Positions 31,733-40,145 of a DNA stretch of 64,000 nt are shown here, piece by piece; positions within the stretch are counted from its first letter, which is position 1; the number at the start of each line of letters is the position of its first letter. The stretch lies in the NCBI GenBank assembly GCA_964389705.1, contig CAYMEO010000001.1, positions 1 through 64,000 of the forward strand. Reading direction: 5' to 3'. The notes below the pieces were generated by a model that was given only the letters and a program-made list of their open reading frames with translations, was not told the DNA's origin and ran no database searches. This DNA comes from PSLL01 sp964389705. GTDB taxonomy: Bacteria; Desulfobacterota_D; UBA1144; Nemesobacterales; CSP1-2. The translations under genes and the position numbers were made by a program.

Positions 31733-32305
31733 ATGGATACCTTACTTGGCATATGTCTTGGAATCGGCCTGAGTGCGGCATGTGGCTTTAGGGTGTTTGT
31801 GCCCCTTTTTATAATGGGCATTGCGTCTCTTGCAGGACACCTTAATCTGGCACCGGGCTTTGAGTGGATCGGCACTTATCCCGCCCTTACGGCCTTTGGA
31901 GTGGCTACGTGCCTTGAAATCTCCGGCTATTATATTCCCTGGATTGATAATCTATTGGATACAGTTGCTATGCCTGCCGCAATCGTTGCAGGCACAATTG
32001 TAATGGCCTCATCTGTTTCCGATATGAGTCCGCTTCTTAAATGGGCGCTTGCTATCATAGTGGGCGGCGGCGTTGCCGGTACGGTTCAAAGCGCCACGAC
32101 CATAACGCGCCTGGCTTCAACTGCGACAACATGGGGTTTGGCAAATCCAATTATAGCAACGATTGAGGCAGGTGGATCAATTACTCTATCCATTTTGGCT
32201 GTTGCCCTTCCGGTGTTTGCCGCTGTGGGGGTTATTGGAGTCATCTATTTCGGTGCAAAAAAGATATTTGAAAGATTCCAAAAGAATCAGGAGATTAAAG
32301 CCTAG
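31733..32305 (+). CDS. DUF4126 membrane protein
   Basis: A 190-residue integral membrane protein of the DUF4126 family. It opens with LGICLGIGLSAACGFRVFVPLFIMGIASLAGHLNL, the family signature, and has about five hydrophobic helices, with small residues (Gly, Ala, Thr) prominent throughout; the last helix (LAVALPVFAAVGVIGVIYFGAKKIF) ends in a charged tail. Function is unknown. AAGGAGGA precedes ATG 31733, and a long hairpin lies in its leader. It is a single gene, not linked to the metallophosphoesterase or to gdhA by overlap. Confidence 0.85.
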   Translation: MDTLLGICLGIGLSAACGFRVFVPLFIMGIASLAGHLNLAPGFEWIGTYPALTAFGVATCLEISGYYIPWIDNLLDTVAMPAAIVAGTIVMASSVSDMSPLLKWALAIIVGGGVAGTVQSATTITRLASTATTWGLANPIIATIEAGGSITLSILAVALPVFAAVGVIGVIYFGAKKIFERFQKNQEIKA

Positions 32306-32489
32306 TCGGTGTAAATTCCCTTTATACTCTTCTGAGGAGAAATGGCCTATACTTCCGGACTTCTGTATGGGAATACCCTCATCAAATGTCTGGTATACAC
32401 AACGCGGCATTTTGTAATCCGCTTATATTTGATGTTTGTCTGGCTATGCGGTAATACCAGCGAAAACCGTATAGATTCAACTGAAACAT

Positions 32490-32518
32490 TTGGTAATGCA
32501 AAGGATCTCTCTTATACT
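32490..32518 (+). promoter_or_regulatory. Probable gdhA promoter
   Basis: TTGGTA (32490-32495), 17-base spacer, TATACT (32513-32518). The gdhA start follows 39 bp later behind AAAGAGGAG. Confidence 0.5.
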
Positions 32519-32557
32519 TAAACAACTCTAATTTATGTTTCTTAAAGAGGAGAAAAA

Positions 32558-33814
32558 ATGGACGATCTATTTAAGTCGCCTGCCTTTGAGAATGCAGTTG
32601 CACAGTTTGAAAGGGCTTGCGAGAATCTTGCACTTGCCGATGACCTAAGAGAAAGGCTCAGGCTTCCTCAACGCACCTTAGTTGTAAATTTCCCGGTTAG
32701 AATGGATAACGGAAAGATTAAGGTTTTTACCGGTTACCGAATACAGCATAACCTGACGCTTGGGCCGTGCAAGGGCGGGGTTCGATACCACCCCGATGTT
32801 GATATGGGGGAGGTGGCCGCGCTTGCTATGGGAATGAGTTGGAAATGCGGCCTTGCAGAGCTCCCATTTGGCGGGGCAAAAGGGGGTGTAGCTGTCGACC
32901 CGGTAAAATTATCACTTGGCGAAGTCGAACGCCTTACGCGTAGGTACACGGCGGAGATTCTCCCAATAATCGGTCCTAATAAGGACATTCCCGCCCCTGA
33001 TATGGGGACGAACCCACAGATCATGGCATGGATGATGGATACATACAGTATGACCGAAGGATACACGATCCCTGCAGTGGTTACAGGAAAACCGGTTCTC
33101 ATAGGAGGCTCTTTAGGAAGAGAGGAGGCTACGGGCTTTGGAGTGGCATACATAGTTGAGGATGCACTGAGATACTTTGGAAAAACGCTTTCAGAGACGC
33201 GGGTTGCCATTCAGGGGTTCGGCAATGTGGGGACATACACGGCACTAAAACTCTCAGAGTTGGGTTGTCGGATCGTTGCCATAAGCGATATATATGGCGG
33301 TGTTTATAATCCCTCTGGTCTGCCGATTCCAAAACTAATTGAGATTTCGAGACAGAGAGGTAGGGTACAAGAGTTTAAAGAGGCTGATAAGATAACCAAC
33401 CTGGAACTCCTGACAATTGAATGTGACATTCTTATTCCCGCGGCGGTGGGAAGGGTAATTACAAAGGAAAACGCCTCGCAATTGAGGTGCAAGATGGTTG
33501 TAGAGGCAGCAAACGGGCCTACGACAACGGATGCCGATGATATACTTGAAGAAAGGGGAATTCCGGTAGTTCCAGATATCCTTGCAAATGCCGGTGGGGT
33601 AATTGTTTCGTATTTTGAATGGGTTCAAGGCCTCCAGGAATACTACTGGTCAAAGGATATTGTCTTTGCAGAACTCCAGAAGCGCATGCACAATGGATTT
33701 AGAAGGGTGTCTAATTATGCAAAGGAAAAATCGGTCTCACTGCGCACAGCGGCCTTAATGCTGGGTATAAACCAGGTCGCGCAGGCCAAGATATTGCGGG
33801 GATTATATCCGTAA
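32558..33814 (+). CDS. gdhA: Glu/Leu/Phe/Val dehydrogenase family, probable glutamate dehydrogenase
   Basis: A 418-residue enzyme of the hexameric glutamate dehydrogenase type, reversibly converting glutamate to 2-oxoglutarate and ammonia. The substrate domain has GPCKGGVRYHPDVDMGEVAALAMGMSWKCGLAELPFGGAKGGV, where the conserved lysines bind glutamate and act in catalysis, and APDMGTNPQIMAWMMDTYS. The NAD(P)-binding Rossmann loop is QGFGNVGTYTA (about 222-230), followed by ISDIYGGVYNPSGL; the acidic residue after beta2 suggests NAD preference. The C-terminal ILANAGGVIVSYFEWVQGLQEYYW is typical of GDH rather than leucine dehydrogenase, and the length also fits. Confidence 0.93.
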   Translation: MDDLFKSPAFENAVAQFERACENLALADDLRERLRLPQRTLVVNFPVRMDNGKIKVFTGYRIQHNLTLGPCKGGVRYHPDVDMGEVAALAMGMSWKCGLAELPFGGAKGGVAVDPVKLSLGEVERLTRRYTAEILPIIGPNKDIPAPDMGTNPQIMAWMMDTYSMTEGYTIPAVVTGKPVLIGGSLGREEATGFGVAYIVEDALRYFGKTLSETRVAIQGFGNVGTYTALKLSELGCRIVAISDIYGGVYNPSGLPIPKLIEISRQRGRVQEFKEADKITNLELLTIECDILIPAAVGRVITKENASQLRCKMVVEAANGPTTTDADDILEERGIPVVPDILANAGGVIVSYFEWVQGLQEYYWSKDIVFAELQKRMHNGFRRVSNYAKEKSVSLRTAALMLGINQVAQAKILRGLYP

Positions 33815-33857
33815 GAATTCCCAAAATATGTAGCTCCCATCGCTTTGATCCGAATCT

Positions 33858-33878
33858 GATTCAAAACCAGTTTGAATC
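33858..33878. terminator. Perfect small hairpin after gdhA
   Basis: GATTCAAA-ACCAG-TTTGAATC, an 8-bp perfect stem between gdhA and the convergent LLM gene. No U-run follows, so the terminator call is tentative. Confidence 0.35.
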
Positions 33879-33915
33879 CGCGGTAGGTTAGGATAGACTT
33901 AGAGTTTAGTTGATC

Positions 33916-34764
33916 TCAGGGAATAAGAGCAGCATATTTGTCGAGTAATGGAAGTAAAGTCTCTTTACTGGCTGATGGTAATCCGAAGATCACACGCTCA
34001 ACTCCCGCCTTCTCCAACTCATCAACCGTTCTCTGATCGGGATTAGTATCATAGAAGTAGTAAACGATGGAGACCGAGATTTGCTTAGGATCTCGCCCTG
34101 CAGCTTCTGCGCGCTGACGCAGTATCGTGATCTTTTCTGACAAGACAGAGGGCTCTATACCAGTAGGTATCCAGCCATCACAAAACTCGATAATGCGATC
34201 AAAGGTTTTTGGCCCATCGCCTCCCATTAGGATAGGTGGGTGTGGCTTCTGTACAGGTTTGGGATACGACCAGATCTTATCGAAGTTGACGAATTCTCCG
34301 TGAAATTCTGCCTCCTCCTTGGTCCAAATCTCTTTCATCGCTAAAATACGCTCGCGCAACACACGCCATCTTCTCTTGAAATCGGTGCCATGATTTCCCA
34401 TTTCTTCTGCGTTCCAGCCCCCACCAATACCGAATATAAAACGGCCTCCCGACAACTGGTCTAAGCTAGCGACCTCTTTCGCTGTAATGATCGGGTCACG
34501 CTCAATAACTAAGCATATTCCAGTTGCAATCCGTAGCCGAATTGTAACTGTAGCAGCCGCAGTGAGTGTAATGAAAGGGTCATAAGTGTGCCAGTATTCT
34601 TTGGGTAGTTCTTTTCCGCCAGGCCAGGGACTGCGGCGGCTCGCCGGGATATGGGTGTGTTCAGGTACCCATAGGGATTCAAAACCGCGCTCTTCGAGTG
34701 CGCGTGCCAGATCGGCAGGGTGCATGGCATATTCTGTTGCAAAGATTGAAGCTCCAAATAACAT
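33916..34764 (-). CDS. LLM class (luciferase-like) flavin-dependent oxidoreductase, F420-type
   Basis: A 282-residue TIM-barrel oxidoreductase of the bacterial luciferase-like superfamily. FGASIFATEYAMHPADLARALEERGFESLWVPEHTHIP at the N-terminus, DPFITLTAAATVT...ATGICLV and ASLDQLSGGRFIFGIGGGWNAEEM are characteristic of the group often annotated as probable F420-dependent oxidoreductases (TIGR03619). Coenzyme F420 versus FMN use cannot be settled from sequence, and no F420 biosynthesis gene is in view. Substrate unknown. It lies 93 bp downstream of the moaC-moaB fusion on the same strand. Confidence 0.85.
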   Translation of the reverse strand: MLFGASIFATEYAMHPADLARALEERGFESLWVPEHTHIPASRRSPWPGGKELPKEYWHTYDPFITLTAAATVTIRLRIATGICLVIERDPIITAKEVASLDQLSGGRFIFGIGGGWNAEEMGNHGTDFKRRWRVLRERILAMKEIWTKEEAEFHGEFVNFDKIWSYPKPVQKPHPPILMGGDGPKTFDRIIEFCDGWIPTGIEPSVLSEKITILRQRAEAAGRDPKQISVSIVYYFYDTNPDQRTVDELEKAGVERVIFGLPSASKETLLPLLDKYAALIP

Positions 34765-34857
34765 CTTTGCCTCCTTTTAAAGATCCGACCAACCTCGATC
34801 CAGTCCCAAATTTCATCTTGGTTGAGTTGGTGTTCTCTCATACTATCTGGGTTCATT

Positions 34858-35772
34858 CTACTTCCTCTCATGCCCTCCACCTCTTAGAATATGGAACGCA
34901 TGAAGCACCCAGGGAAATAGGGCATCCATTGATTCCGAAGCTCCCCTTGAGCTCCCAGGTAGGTTTATAATTATGGTCTTTCCCCTTACCCCTGCAGTCT
35001 CTCTTGATAACATTGCATAAGGGGTTCTTTGGAATCCATAGATCCTCGCAGCCTCAGGGATTCCAGGAACATCCCTTTGTATCACCGTTTTTGTGGCATC
35101 AACCGTTACGTCCCTTGGGTTGAGTCCAGTCCCTCCACTTGTCAGAATTAAATCCACTTTCTCCTCATCGGAGAGCCTTATAAGCTCCCTTTTTATCATG
35201 TCAAAGTCATCCGGAAGGATTCTGTACTCTACAACCTCAACAGGCTCTTTCTTGAGTTTTTCAACTATAATTTTTCCGGACTTATCCTCCTTTTTGCCCT
35301 GAGAGACCGTATCGGAAAGCACAAGGACCGCGGCCTTAAGAGGGGGCTTAAGATGCTGTTTCCACTCGCTCTTCCCGCCTCGTTTTTCAATGAGTTTCAC
35401 TGAGGTAATCTCGAGTGAATCGTCAATCGGCTTTAGCATATCGTATATGGTTAGAGCCGCAATTGAGGCTGCGGTAAGGGCCTCCATCTCTACACCCGTT
35501 TTCCATATAGCCTTTGCCTGAGTTTTAATTACAATCTTTTCTCCGAACTCAAAATCTACAGAGATCCAGTCTAGTGGAACCTGATGGCAAAATGGAATGA
35601 GTTCAGAGGTCTTCTTGGCCCCCAGAATTCCCGCCGCACGCGCCATCTCAATTACATCTCCTTTTGGCACATCCCCACTTTTAACCATATCAATCGTCTC
35701 TGGCCTTGCTCGGACGGTAGCCTCAGCGGTAGCCTCTCTGAGGGTATCTAATTTTTCGCTTACATCTATCAT
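34858..35772 (-). CDS. Bifunctional molybdenum cofactor protein MoaC-MoaB
   Basis: A 304-residue fusion for molybdopterin synthesis. Residues 1-145 are MoaC (cyclic pyranopterin monophosphate synthase): ATVRARPETIDMVKSGDVPKGDVIEMARAAGILGAKKTSELIPFCHQV, then GVEMEALTAASIAALTIYDMLK. Residues 150-304 are a MoaB/MogA domain, which adenylylates molybdopterin: AAVLVLSDTVSQG, LILTSGGTGLNPRDVT and INLPGSSRGASESMDAL. Such MoaC-MoaB fusions are known in several phyla. It is divergent from the cytochrome b/molybdoenzyme operon that would use the cofactor; moaA is the last gene of that operon's neighbourhood. Confidence 0.94.
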   Translation of the reverse strand: MIDVSEKLDTLREATAEATVRARPETIDMVKSGDVPKGDVIEMARAAGILGAKKTSELIPFCHQVPLDWISVDFEFGEKIVIKTQAKAIWKTGVEMEALTAASIAALTIYDMLKPIDDSLEITSVKLIEKRGGKSEWKQHLKPPLKAAVLVLSDTVSQGKKEDKSGKIIVEKLKKEPVEVVEYRILPDDFDMIKRELIRLSDEEKVDLILTSGGTGLNPRDVTVDATKTVIQRDVPGIPEAARIYGFQRTPYAMLSRETAGVRGKTIIINLPGSSRGASESMDALFPWVLHAFHILRGGGHERK

Positions 35773-35990
35773 GGTTTTATTCCATCAATGATTTATGGTA
35801 TTGTGCTTTTATTCTATTGCCCATCTATAAATACATTACAGTTTACAGAATTTAGACTAAAAAACTACATTCGAAAGAACCTTGCTTATCATACATTCAT
35901 CTAATAGATAAGAAATGGTTGACATCTCTAAGCACATTTAATCTGGAGGTGTGAGGTATAGCGTATAATTAAGTAGTAGAGCTTCTGTTT
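35773..35990. promoter_or_regulatory. Divergent control region, moaC-moaB versus molybdoenzyme operon
   Basis: This 218-bp AT-rich gap holds a TTGACA (35919-35924) and a TATAAT (35964-35969, with GTGAGGTATAGCG before it) on the plus strand, 39 bases apart, so they do not form one standard promoter; TATAAT may be used as an extended -10. No Moco riboswitch fold was evident by eye. Confidence 0.4.
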
Positions 35991-36024
35991 GTGATGGGAG
36001 TTACAAGTGCCCTTATTATACTGG
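35973..36024 (+). repeat. 52-bp copy of the pilin N-terminal coding region
   Basis: These 52 bases match the reverse complement of 44066-44117 at 51 positions. There they encode residues VVELLFVMGVTSALIIL of the FimT/GspH-like pilin; here the same 17 codons stand in the same sense on the plus strand, with one synonymous change (ctc to ctt). Homology stops abruptly on both sides. It overlaps a GTG that would extend the cytochrome b frame, giving that frame a false pilin-like N-terminus. Confidence 0.9.
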
Positions 36025-36047
36025 TTAGAGGGAGAAGCGGAGTCAGA

Positions 36048-36938
36048 ATGAAGACTAAGGATCAAGAGAACAACGATAGAGAAGAAAATAAGGAAAAGGC
36101 TATCATAGAAGAGAAGCAGCCCCATATCGTCGAGTTTAGTTATACAGATAAGACCGCCATCGAGCCTGGGACATATCTTGATAGCGGCGGGGCCCTAATA
36201 CCTCAGAATCTAATCTCCCGACGACACCATTGGGTTGTCCGTCTTACGCACTGGGTCAACGTGTTGGCGCTTACCATAATGGTGACAAGCGGACTGAGGA
36301 TATTCAATGCCTATCCTATGTTTGCCCGTAGGGGAGATACATTCTGCTGTTATCCGTTTGAGGGGATTCGAATTCCGGAGTGGCTCACATTTGGCGGATG
36401 GCTGGCAGGGGCACGTAATTGGCACTTCGCTATGATGTGGCTCTTGGTACTAAACGGGCTGGTGTATCTGGGGTTTATATACATCCACGGTGAGTGGCGA
36501 GAGTTGGTGCCACGGCGCGGAGACCATCGCGACGCCTGGGAGATGTTCAAGTTCTACATGTTTGTGCGAAAAGAGCACCCAAAACAGAGAAAGCATAACA
36601 CACTCCAGAGGCTTACATACTTCGCAATGCCGCTTATCGGTATTGTCGCGGTGCTCACGGGGGTCGCAATCTGGAAGCCGGTGCAGCTTGGATTTCTCAC
36701 GAATCTGTTCGGGGGCTATGTATGGGCGCGATACTGGCACTTTATGTCAATGGTCGCGCTGGTGGCATTATCCATTGTGCACATATTTATGGTCTTCGCG
36801 GTTGATCCCTACTCCCTACCTTCTATAATTACCGGCCGTTATAATGAGAGGTACGCGCCTGAGAGACGTAATGCACGGCCTTTTTATAACCTGTTGCCAG
36901 TCCGGGGGTCTGCTATTGCCGGGGAGAAAGAAAAATGA
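36048..36938 (+). CDS. Cytochrome b561-type membrane subunit
   Basis: A di-haem cytochrome b of the formate-dehydrogenase gamma/thiosulfate-reductase type, 296 residues from ATG 36048. I choose this start because the longer frame (GTG 35991) is only the copied pilin segment. A charged cytosolic N-terminus precedes four transmembrane helices with His residues suited to haem: RRHHWVVRLTHWVNVLALTIMV, NWHFAMMWLLVLNGLVYLGF, YFAMPLIGIVAVLTGVAIW and YWHFMSMVALVALSIVHIFMVF. It overlaps the molybdoenzyme gene by ATGA (36935-36938) and should be its quinol-linked electron donor, a role played by MsrQ in the MsrPQ system. Confidence 0.88.
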   Translation: MKTKDQENNDREENKEKAIIEEKQPHIVEFSYTDKTAIEPGTYLDSGGALIPQNLISRRHHWVVRLTHWVNVLALTIMVTSGLRIFNAYPMFARRGDTFCCYPFEGIRIPEWLTFGGWLAGARNWHFAMMWLLVLNGLVYLGFIYIHGEWRELVPRRGDHRDAWEMFKFYMFVRKEHPKQRKHNTLQRLTYFAMPLIGIVAVLTGVAIWKPVQLGFLTNLFGGYVWARYWHFMSMVALVALSIVHIFMVFAVDPYSLPSIITGRYNERYAPERRNARPFYNLLPVRGSAIAGEKEK

Positions 36939-37642
36939 AGATAGACCGCCGGAAATTCCTATATCTCAGCGGGGCATCAATATCAGCCGTGCTCCTTTCT
37001 GCATGCGACTCGGAGGGACCGGATTTTACACGTGGGCTCCTTCGCTTTGCGCAAAGGCAGAACGAGAAGGTAGAGCGCGCCCTGTTTCGCTATAGGGCTA
37101 TTGATATAGGGAAAGGACACCTGGCTGGAGATGCACTTCCCCAGTACTACATATCGGATACAGTTCCCATATGGGATGAATCTGTATTTGGCAAGTGGTC
37201 ACTAGAGATTACCGGCTCTGTCCACCGGACGCTGCGTCTGACACTGGAGGATTTAATGAAGCTTCCAAGCATTACTCATCGGGTAAATCATTACTGCGTT
37301 GAAGGATGGACAGCGGTAACCGAGTGGACTGGGGTGCGGGTCAGCTATTTGGCTAAGATGGCCGGTGTTCAATCCGATGCGGAGTACGTAGACTTTAAAT
37401 CATTCGATAGCGGCTATCATGAGAGTTGGGACATAGAAAGCGCAATGCACCCACAGACTCTTGTGGTCTACGGGCATGAAGGAAGGCTTCTTGAGCCAGG
37501 CTACGGAGCACCAGCGCGTCTTCACTCACCAATAAAGCTGGGATATAAGAGCACTAAGTATCTCACACAAATCGTGTTTTTGCCATATAGAACTGGTGGA
37601 TATTGGAGCGATCAAGGCTATGATTGGTATGCGGGAACATGA
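36935..37642 (+). CDS. Sulfite-oxidase-fold molybdoenzyme (YedY/MsrP-like), exported
   Basis: A 235-residue molybdopterin-binding protein. The N-terminus MKIDRRKFLYLSGASISAVLLSACDS combines a twin-arginine motif with a lipobox (LLSAC, Cys 24), so a folded, cofactor-loaded lipoprotein exported by Tat is likely. The molybdenum-ligating Cys lies in NHYCVEGWTAVTEWTGV, close to the RCVEAW-type motif of YedY/MsrP; GYHESWDIESAMHPQTLV and YGAPARLHSPIKLGYKSTKYL are typical family segments. Oxidised methionine is a likely substrate because the next gene is msrAB, but other S- or N-oxides remain possible. Overlaps both neighbours by ATGA. Confidence 0.88.
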   Translation: MKIDRRKFLYLSGASISAVLLSACDSEGPDFTRGLLRFAQRQNEKVERALFRYRAIDIGKGHLAGDALPQYYISDTVPIWDESVFGKWSLEITGSVHRTLRLTLEDLMKLPSITHRVNHYCVEGWTAVTEWTGVRVSYLAKMAGVQSDAEYVDFKSFDSGYHESWDIESAMHPQTLVVYGHEGRLLEPGYGAPARLHSPIKLGYKSTKYLTQIVFLPYRTGGYWSDQGYDWYAGT

Positions 37643-38772
37643 TAGTAAAACAGCAGAGATTCCCTTATATAATGTGTTTTATGGGAGTGTATGAATATGC
37701 CGGCAATTTTCAAGGTTTTATTTTTACAGTTATCCTATTATTTATGACAATGCAATCTAGCTCATATTCGGATACAAGGCTCGAAAAAGCCACATTTGCT
37801 GGGGGATGCTTCTGGTGTATGGTATCGCCTTTTGAAAAACTAGAGGGCGTCGTTGAGGTAATAGCGGGTTATACAGGAGGGCATAAAAAGAACCCGACTT
37901 ATGAAGAGGTCTCAGCCGGAGGAACGGGGCACGTAGAGGCCGTTGAGGTCACTTATGATCCGTCTAAGATAACCTATTTACAGCTTCTTGAGGTATTCTG
38001 GAGGCAAATAGACCCGACCGATTCGGGCGGTCAATTCGTTGATAGGGGCGCGCAGTACAGAAGCATTATTTTTTATCACAATGATGAACAAAAAGCCCTG
38101 GCGGAGAGATCGAAAGAGGTGCTGGATAGATCGGGGATATATAAAAAGCCAATTGTTACGGAAATCGTTCCGGCTTCTGAATTTTATAAAGCGGAGGAAT
38201 ATCACCAGGATTTTTATAGGAAAAATCCTATAAGATACAAATATTACAGATACTTTTCGGGCCGTGATCAATACATTAAAAAGATATGGGGTGATGATAT
38301 GGGAAATAAATATCCTCAAGACAGTAATGAGGCATATAAAAAACCGACTAAAGAGGAGCTCAGAAAGAGATTAACTCCATTGCAATATGCAGTTACACAG
38401 GAAGGGGGTACAGAGAGGCCATTTAACAATGAGTATTGGGACAATCACAGGGATGGAATATATGTTGATATAGTTTCAGGAGAGCCTCTTTTTAGCTCCC
38501 TTGATAAGTTTGATTCCGGAACCGGATGGCCGAGTTTTACGAAACCCCTTGAGCCAGAAAACATAGTAGAAAAGATAGATAAGAGCTTCTTTATGACAAG
38601 AACGGAGGTTAGGAGTAAACACGGAGATTCTCATCTCGGTCATGTCTTTGATGATGGACCCAAACCGACCGGGCTTCGATATTGTATAAACTCCGCTGCC
38701 CTTCGTTTTATTCCAAAAGAGGATTTAGAAAAAGAGGGATACGGCAAGTATAAGAAGCTCTTTGAGAAATAA
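37639..38772 (+). CDS. msrAB: Peptide methionine sulfoxide reductase MsrA-MsrB fusion, likely exported
   Basis: A 377-residue two-domain repair enzyme. From ATG 37639 (ATGA overlap with the molybdoenzyme gene) a hydrophobic segment FQGFIFTVILLFMTMQSSSYS near residues 25-45 looks like a signal peptide or anchor. MsrA follows (about 50-205) with the catalytic GGCFWC and the YxDHF-related HQDFYRKNP. MsrB (about 225-370) has GTGWPSF, RTEVRSKHGDSHLGHVF and the catalytic Cys in LRYCINSAALRF; the zinc CxxC pairs are absent, as in many MsrB forms. Together the domains reduce S- and R-methionine sulfoxide. Exported fusions are known in Neisseria-type PilB. Confidence 0.92.
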   Translation: MIVKQQRFPYIMCFMGVYEYAGNFQGFIFTVILLFMTMQSSSYSDTRLEKATFAGGCFWCMVSPFEKLEGVVEVIAGYTGGHKKNPTYEEVSAGGTGHVEAVEVTYDPSKITYLQLLEVFWRQIDPTDSGGQFVDRGAQYRSIIFYHNDEQKALAERSKEVLDRSGIYKKPIVTEIVPASEFYKAEEYHQDFYRKNPIRYKYYRYFSGRDQYIKKIWGDDMGNKYPQDSNEAYKKPTKEELRKRLTPLQYAVTQEGGTERPFNNEYWDNHRDGIYVDIVSGEPLFSSLDKFDSGTGWPSFTKPLEPENIVEKIDKSFFMTRTEVRSKHGDSHLGHVFDDGPKPTGLRYCINSAALRFIPKEDLEKEGYGKYKKLFEK

Positions 38773-38801
38773 CAAAATATATATACCCAACGAGAGCCTA
38801 T

Positions 38802-39788
38802 ATGAACCACTTAGTGGATAAATTCGGAAGGACGGTTACAAAACTCAGGGTCTCTGTAACAGACAGATGCAATATGCGGTGCCTCTACTGTATGCCCGAA
38901 GAGGGTCTTAAGTGGACACCAAGAGAAGAGGTTTTGACATTTGAGGAGATTACGCGTGTCGTGAGATTATCCTCAGAACTGGGAGTAAGGAAAATCCGCA
39001 TTACAGGGGGAGAGCCGCTTCTGAGAGAAGGTGTGGAAGAGCTGATCTATATCCTCTCCCAGGTGCCGGGGATTCAATCCGTCTCAATGACTACAAATGG
39101 GTATTTCTTAAGGGAAAGAGCCGAAGCCCTGGCTCAAGCGGGGCTTCGCGGGATAAATATCAGCCTTGATTCCCTGAGGCCTGAGAAATTTAAGAAGATA
39201 ATAAGGCGCAATTACTTCGACCGTGTCATTGAGGGAATTGATGCAGCAGAGCGTGCAGGCCTCTATCCGATAAAGATAAATGCAGTTGTTATAAGGGGCT
39301 ATAACGATGATGAAATAGAGGACTTTGCTCGGCTCTCCCTTACGAGGCCTTATAAGATCAGATTTATAGAGTTTATGCCCATTGATGGCCGAGGGATGTG
39401 GAAGAGGGATTTGGTTGTAACAAAGGCCGAGATTCTCGAAAGGGTAAATCGCGTCTCTGAGATAGTTGAGGTTGTAAACGGCGACGGAGGCCCTGCAAGA
39501 AATTACAGGTTTAAGAACGGCAATGGAGAAATAGGGGTTATAGCCTCTGTGTCTCAGCCGTTTTGCGGCAGTTGTAATAGAATCAGGCTTACGGCTGACG
39601 GAAAGATTATGACATGCCTCTTTGCGCTTGATGAGCATGATGTCAAAGGGCTTCTAAGGGGCAATGGCACGGATGATGAGATTAAGGATTTTTTGATAAA
39701 GGCTGTAGGCACAAAATGGGCTGGGCATCTTATAAACCGTCCGGGTTTTATCAAACCTAAGAGGCCAATGTCTGCCATCGGAGGGTAG
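38802..39788 (+). CDS. moaA: GTP 3',8-cyclase MoaA
   Basis: A 328-residue radical-SAM enzyme for the first step of molybdopterin synthesis. The N-terminal 4Fe-4S cluster binds CNMRCLYC (C23, C27, C30); GGEPLLREG is the SAM-contact motif. The second cluster is in PFCGSCNRIRLTADGKIMTC (three Cys near 255-272). The C-terminus ends MSAIGG; the terminal double glycine is required for activity. It lies 29 bp after msrAB, so the operon pairs a molybdoenzyme with early cofactor synthesis while MoaC-MoaB diverges upstream. Confidence 0.96.
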   Translation: MNHLVDKFGRTVTKLRVSVTDRCNMRCLYCMPEEGLKWTPREEVLTFEEITRVVRLSSELGVRKIRITGGEPLLREGVEELIYILSQVPGIQSVSMTTNGYFLRERAEALAQAGLRGINISLDSLRPEKFKKIIRRNYFDRVIEGIDAAERAGLYPIKINAVVIRGYNDDEIEDFARLSLTRPYKIRFIEFMPIDGRGMWKRDLVVTKAEILERVNRVSEIVEVVNGDGGPARNYRFKNGNGEIGVIASVSQPFCGSCNRIRLTADGKIMTCLFALDEHDVKGLLRGNGTDDEIKDFLIKAVGTKWAGHLINRPGFIKPKRPMSAIGG

Positions 39789-40145
39789 GGAACTAGTGTC
39801 AATTATATAAGCTCCTCGAAATTAGTTTGAGCTATTAGTTAAGAGAAATTTAACAGTCCTTTCATATCAGATTAATCTTCTCTATCTAAGCTCTAATAAA
39901 GAGTTCGTATTTTGATTTTACCTTAGTGTTTTGGTATATTTATTGATATAGTTTGAAATATTAGGAAAAGTTGCCAATTTGAGCTAAAAGCTGAGTGATT
40001 GCAATAGGAAAGATTAGTTTATATAATATCCAATCTATAAATCGAGGATTGAGATTCCGCTCAGACTTTTTTCCCTTTTATAGAAATCCAGAAATACAAA
40101 AATCTGTTTTCAATACCAAAATACAGGAGGAACTATAGAAAAAAT
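39789..40145. other. 357-bp AT-rich gap before phoH
   Basis: Contains no gene, tRNA or repeat that I can support. AT-rich, with several weak TATAAT-like strings, and an AGGAGG 13 bases before the phoH ATG. Confidence 0.5.

Noticed and set aside
35991..36047. Extended N-terminus for the cytochrome b gene from GTG 35991
   Set aside because: Those codons are the copied pilin segment, not cytochrome b sequence; ATG 36048 is a better start.
39108..39638. A 176-codon minus-strand frame within moaA
   Set aside because: It is fully antisense to moaA, which has complete motifs; no recognisable domain in the minus frame.
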